Shown piece by piece: positions 59,526-64,000 of a stretch of 64,000 bases of DNA. Below the pieces are notes generated by a model. The model was not told the DNA's origin and did not search any database. It saw only the letters and a program-made list of their open reading frames with translations. The position numbers and the translations under genes are program-made. Numbering within the stretch: position 1 is the stretch's first letter; each line of letters starts with the position of its first letter. Where the stretch lies: the NCBI GenBank assembly GCA_015179125.1, contig WHVA01000051.1:186001-250000 (forward strand), in the 5' to 3' direction. This stretch comes from Gautieria morchelliformis (taxonomy: Eukaryota > Basidiomycota > Agaricomycetes > Gomphales > Gomphaceae).

Positions 59526-60797
59526 TGTCAAGATTGGTTTTTAGGCGTTAATATCGTGTATTAGTAAACACAGCAAATGCCCGAATAACTTGTGCGAATA
59601 AGTATGCCGTTCGGCAAACAGGTGAACCAATAAATGTTCACAAGATAAGAGGGCTGCCCGAGCGGAGCTCGCCCTATCTACAGTCGTAGCAAAATAGCCC
59701 ATGGAACTTGACGATGTAACGTACAAGGTGTCATGGAAGGGTTGTCTAAGTAGCGACAATCCCTTCACCGGCGAAGGTGCTCCTTCAGAGCCCTTCGCCA
59801 TCAGCACAGAAAATAGTTCGAAGGCTAAGGTAACGAAGATGAAGTATGTGAACTCACCAGTGATGCCTAAGTCCTCTTCTGGTAGAAGATAGAAATCTCC
59901 AAGAGAAGGCTCAAGACGATGATCACAGCGAGGTCAAGTTTGCACAAGATGGACGACGTATGATAATTGAACTGGGGAATATACATGCGAATGCAAACTA
60001 CTCATATCGAATGCTCGTAAGGTATCAGCGAATAGGAAAGAGGCCGTCACAAGTCAGGGTTGGATAGGGGTGCGCAGTCGTGATACAACATAGATGAAAT
60101 AAACATACAATAGAGTGAGAGAAGAGGGAGAACATGAAATGACGGAGAGTAAAGGTGGCGAAGGCACCTATGTACGAAATCATGTCTTGGGGCCTGCATA
60201 TACACCGCCCTGCACGGGTTCTTCATCTACTGGGTTGATCCCACATGACCTACGGGTAGGACGTCCCGCGAACACACCCTGCCCATATGAACACCAAAAT
60301 GGGGTTGAATCGAGAAGCTGATGGAGCTACTGACGAGCCATCATGCCAGGTAGGGATGTTGATCATGTTTTGATGGTGTGCCTGCTGGCGAATGATGCGA
60401 GCAGCGAATGGGTGTTCGGAGAAATGCGAGGAAGGGCAAACGGAGATGACATAGGGGAGAAGTGGTCGAGGTGGAGGGCAAAGCCAAGCGAACACGGGGA
60501 AGGAGTGGTGAAAGGGGAAATGGGGCTAACAAGGTGCAGGAAATATACAAGTCATCACAATCCGATCATAGGAACACCATTGAAAGAGGGTTGATCAGAG
60601 GAGGTGATAGGCCCAACGATGACTGCCAAGTCAGTCCAAAGACGTCGATTGTGCTTTGACGGCATGGCTCTGGTAAATGGCACGAACAGTGAAGATCGGT
60701 CGCCGAACACGGCAAGGGCGATCGGAGCTAACATGGAGGTGGAGTGGGAAATGGGAGAACAGAGCATCTGAGTATGGGAAATAAACGCGTCATGACA
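59526..60797 (+). repeat. Solo LTR-like element, family A, copy A4 (TSD ATATA)
   Basis: TGTCAAGATTGG to CGTCATGACA, 1,272 bp, with ATATA at 59521-59525 and 60798-60802. E7 pol resumes directly after it. Confidence 0.9.
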
Positions 60798-60802
60798 ATA
60801 TA

Positions 60803-61842
60803 TCCCCCGCAGGTTGCCTGAAAACTCGTCCAGGATGGCGTCATCACGGGACTTGAGCTGGATCACACGGCCTGTGCACAAGCCAAACCTACAAGGAAAC
60901 CTGTCCCACAGATGTGAGAGGGACTGCAGGCCACAAAATTTGGCGAAAAAGTCCACTGGGATGTGTGGGGGCCCGCGAACCCCCAAAGCTACGACAGAAA
61001 GGAGTATTTTGTCAGTTTCACCAATGATCACAGCAGATGGACATACCTGGTACCCATGGCAAAGAAAAGCAACACCCTCTGCTGCTACTGGCAGTACGAG
61101 GTGTGGGTCGAAACCCAGCATGGTGCAAGGCTCAAGCACCTGCAGACCAATTGAGGGGGTGAATACCTTTCCGACAATTTCACCGCTCACCTGAAGTCCA
61201 AGGGAACAGTCCAGAGCCTGACTGTGCATGACACACCTGAAGAGAATGGCGTGTCAAAGAGGCTCAACTGCACACTACTTGAGCATGCACATGCAATGCA
61301 CCTGGCGACCGGCTTACCCAAGTTCCTCTGGACAGAGTCTGTACAGCACACCATTTGGCTCAAAAATAGGAGGTCCATGCATGTGCTGGACAGGAAAACC
61401 CCATATGAGCAGATGCATCAAGAAAAGCCGAACCTAACAGACTTACCAGAGTGGGATGCAAGAGTCTACACCCTCAAAGAAGACCGTGGCAAGCTTGAAG
61501 CAAAGGCAGACAAAGGGAAGTGGATGGGTTATAGCGACGAAAGTAGGGGGCACAGGATATATTGGCCCGGGAAACGTTGTGTGACTGTCGAGCGCAATGT
61601 CACATTCGACAGATCTGTCCTGGTCATGCTGACTAATGCCCAAACTGAGGGGGAGACATTTACTCATGGCACTCAGAGCATCACCCAATGCGACCAGCTC
61701 CCACCGGCACCCCCACCTCCAGAACCACTTGCACCCGCAGATCCCCTCGAGGGATTCAAAGAACAAGAAGACCCCTCCCCCCCCACAAGGCAGGGGTCAT
61801 AGGACGCAGAAACCATCCACATATGTGCGGGACATCGCTGAT
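60803..61842 (+). pseudogene. E7 integrase and C-terminal linker
   Basis: It starts with the pre-integrase end in shifting frames, then FGEKVHWDVWGPANP (first Asp), RWTYLVPMAKKS, a TGA at 61152-61154 where Copia has T-D-N/R-GGEY, then LSDNFTAHLKSKG and TPEENGVSKRLNCTLLEHAH. In the last motif the usual catalytic Glu position of NGV-x-E-R reads SKR, so the Glu appears to be lost. WMGYSDESRGHRIYWPG and a Pro-rich linker end at STYVRDIADC near 61842, where the next LTR begins. Confidence 0.82.
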
Positions 61843-63345
61843 TGTTAGGGATCATCCACAAAGTAGCTACCTATTTATGAACATTTACTAGGTAGTTAAT
61901 TAGTTTCAAATGTCCTCAAGAAAGGTTGTATTAATATTCCTATGCTACACTCACATTGGGTCCACAAGATACAACAATCTCTGGATAGTTTAGCTACTAA
62001 GAATCACCCACGGTCACATGACTATCACATGACTATCACATGACCTCAAAAACAGCTCAAAGTCACCTGATCATCCACAGTCACCTGACAATCACCTGAC
62101 CTCAAAGTCACCTGATTATCTACAGTCACCTGACAATCACCTGACCTCAAAGTCACTTGATTATCTACGGTCACCTGACAATCACATGACACAGTCACAT
62201 GACCTCAATCCAGCTTGAAGTCACATGACTTTCCTTCGTCACATGATAATCACATGAGCGTGGGAGTTTCTTACATACTCTTAGCTTTACTGTCACAGAG
62301 CTGTGACTTTAACCCAATATAGCAATAGAACCTTCCACAGCCTTCCAATAGTTTCCAAACCTTTCCTGAAGCTTCTCTAAGCTTCCACAAGGGTCTTCAC
62401 AGTAGTAGAAGCCTCTACAAGGTTCCTAGCAGTAGTTATATAAGCTAGATAGATGCAGTATAAATAGCCTGCAGTTTTAGCAGTGAAGCAATCAATCATC
62501 TTTCACCCAAACCGCTCATACCTTGAGTAACTGAAGTGTGACTTCAACACAGCCTTGTACCAAAGTACTGGCTCACTGACTCGGCTACAGTCTAAGATTG
62601 CAGCAACTCTGATTGGCTCTGAGAAGTACAAGAGTGCTCTATTTTAATTGCAGCAGGCTCTGAATAATCGCGCTGCAAACAGCAACATTACTAAGAGTAA
62701 CTGATTAGTAATCCTGTACCATTAGACGCCACTCTGAGCAGTGATCTAATAGACTTGGTTATTAGTTATTCAATTCACACAATAGTTTATTAACTTAACT
62801 CTGAGTTAAGTGGGTTAATAGCCTTTTGAGTAATTGATCTTTCTTGATCAATCAACGCACTGCAGATATTAACCTAACTCAGGGTAAGTGAGTTAATATC
62901 CTACGTTTGTTGAGTTGGAAAACTAGAAAAGCCACGAGAATAGTGATATACTTGAACTGAGGAAGAGTTCAAGCGCAGAACTATCTTTTCACGTCTTGGG
63001 GATTATTGTTGTCTTTAATTCACTCGACCCACGGTCCTAAGACTCTAGGTAGCTTTCCCCCTTAAAGTATCTGGACCCTTGGACGCCTATAAACATTCTT
63101 TGACCTCACAAAGTATTGCACAATCTAAGAACTACATGTGTTCAGTTAAATCTCTATTGCTACACTTCCTGTACCAATACTGATTCTGATTGTTCACCGG
63201 AGTATAATTTCTTAATTGGGTTCTCCGTTAAAATAGTTTCGAAGCTTGCGTGTGCTTGTAAAGTCAAATCTCTGATTGAACTTTAGAATTGTGTTTAACA
63301 CCACAGTTTTACGTTTAGTTCAACGGGTTCCAAAACACCGATGGT
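61843..63345 (+). repeat. LTR-like region downstream of E7
   Basis: It starts TGTTAGGGATC exactly where E7 coding sequence breaks. It contains CACATGAC-type tandem repeats (62010-62260) and promoter-like TTATATAAGC and GTATAAATAGCC (about 62435-62470). At about 63340 it is followed by TGGTGCAGGTAGC, which could be a primer-binding site. I infer a long 5' LTR of about 1.5 kb, but no second copy is in the window and the right end is uncertain. No gene is present. Confidence 0.45.
62010..62260. repeat. CACCTGA/CACATGA tandem repeat
   Basis: Three imperfect copies of a unit of about 45 bp (TCAAAGTCACCTGATTATC then ACAGTCACCTGACAATCAC) within a longer stretch of CACATGA words. Noncoding. Confidence 0.75.
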
Positions 63346-63515
63346 GCAGGTAGCAGCATCGGTCACACAAATTGCCCAGGTAACAGACTGACTGAGGAAG
63401 ACAAATATCCATGAGGGAATGGGTTTTCTCAAGGTGTGTTGAATACTATCTCGCCATACTTTTCTTGACCACTAACCATGTCAAAACATTTGACGAGGCT
63501 TTCCTAGCTGCCGCA
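63346..63515. other. No gene seen
   Basis: Sequence between the LTR-like region and the protease fragment. Nothing recognised. Confidence 0.3.
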
Positions 63516-64000
63516 GAGTTATTAGAGCCCACTCTCTGGCAGACACCAAAATGGAACTCCCGATATAGTATTGTGGACATAGTATAGTACGTCTGCTGCC
63601 TTTATTACTCGGGGTTGGCTTGGCCATGGAGGCGCAAGCCGAAGCCAGCAGGGGTTCCACAGGACTGCCTGGGAGGATAGTTCAGAACCTAATACTGCCC
63701 AGTACCCAGTCAATCAATGGATTGTCCAGTTGTGTCTGAGAACTACTGAAACAGACAAATCAAGGGGGGTGACAAAAAAGTCTACGGAAAGGGTATGACC
63801 ATCAGGGAAATGGATAGGTAGCTCTACAGCTTCAGCAATTACCAAGTTTGTACTACCATCAAATAAACGGAGCAGGATTGGGTCTATGGAATGGGTTCGG
63901 AGAGAATATTTATGGACAAAAACAGATTCTATGAAACAATGGGTAGACGGAATCTACTAGTGCTTTAAAATTTTGGTTCAGGACAAAAGACAAGGACAAA
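63516..64000 (-). pseudogene. Ty3/Gypsy protease fragment
   Basis: On the minus strand from about 63965: CFIESVFVHKYSLRTHSIDP, LRLFDGSTNLVIAEAVELP, FFVTPLDLSVSVVLRHNW and, after a short shift, PLIDWVLGSIRF. These are the conserved blocks of Gypsy retropepsins, from just after the DSG motif to the HNWL-x-NP-x-IDW segment, closely parallel to the E1 protease. The active-site DSG would lie near 63975-63990, but the sequence there does not read clearly. It runs off the window edge, with RT expected to the left but not found. Confidence 0.7.

Larger units (their letters stand above)
57360..61842 (+). mobile_element. E7: Ty1/Copia element with two solo-LTR insertions
   Basis: LTR, gag, protease, integrase and the start of the IN-RT linker, in Copia order. 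Solo LTRs B2 (58344-58876) and A4 (59526-60797) are inserted with clean target duplications. A further LTR-like sequence interrupts it at about 61843. RT and RNase H are not present. Confidence 0.85.

Overview
The window is from a filamentous basidiomycete, most likely an Agaricomycete. The evidence is a spliced class I hydrophobin gene (four exons, introns of 62, 63 and 53 nt), chromodomain-type Ty3/Gypsy elements, Ty1/Copia elements and PIF1-type Helitron helicase remnants. Very little is host coding sequence. Almost everything is transposon, much of it nested and decayed.

Layout. 1-1003: minus-strand Gypsy integrase fragment. 1040-12990: three head-to-tail Helitron-like units (unit 1 with a near-complete PIF1 helicase, unit 2 an internally deleted derivative, unit 3 with an orphan coding fragment), linked by a 17-bp minisatellite of about 1.85 kb and by exon/intron-like tandem repeats. 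Three LTR insertions with clear 5-bp target duplications (families A, B and C) interrupt the minisatellite between units 1 and 2. 13673-21598: a full-length chromodomain Gypsy element (E1) with two 661-bp LTRs and an antisense Zn2Cys6/coiled-coil ORF between pol and the 3' LTR. 21599-23880: unassigned sequence with one inverted repeat. 23890-25829: minus-strand Gypsy pol remnant.

25830-44565: an old Gypsy element (E2) whose pol is split by a nest. The nest is Gypsy E3 (29560 to about 42760), itself holding solo LTR A2 inside its LTR, Copia E4 (33595-38458) between gag and RT, and a further decayed LTR insertion near its 3' end. After the E2 RNase H there is no recognisable integrase, only an unrecognised ORF of about 400 codons. 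44566-48180: Copia pieces E5 and E6, a family-A LTR split by an inversion, and a DDE-transposase-related fragment. 48180-57330: the most host-like part, with a hydrophobin pseudogene, an intact hydrophobin gene, a broken mitotic cyclin gene and a 400-bp palindromic MITE. 57360-61842: Copia E7, interrupted by solo LTRs of families B and A. 61843-64000: another LTR-like region and a minus-strand Gypsy protease fragment.

The one gene that looks functional is the hydrophobin at 52893-53415, a secreted surface-coat protein. The transposon ORFs carry frequent TGA/TAG stops explicable as C-to-T (or G-to-A) transitions, catalytic substitutions and small indels, as expected of old, methylation-silenced repeats. 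Many open frames quoted here begin at non-ATG codons, so N-termini of transposon ORFs are approximate.
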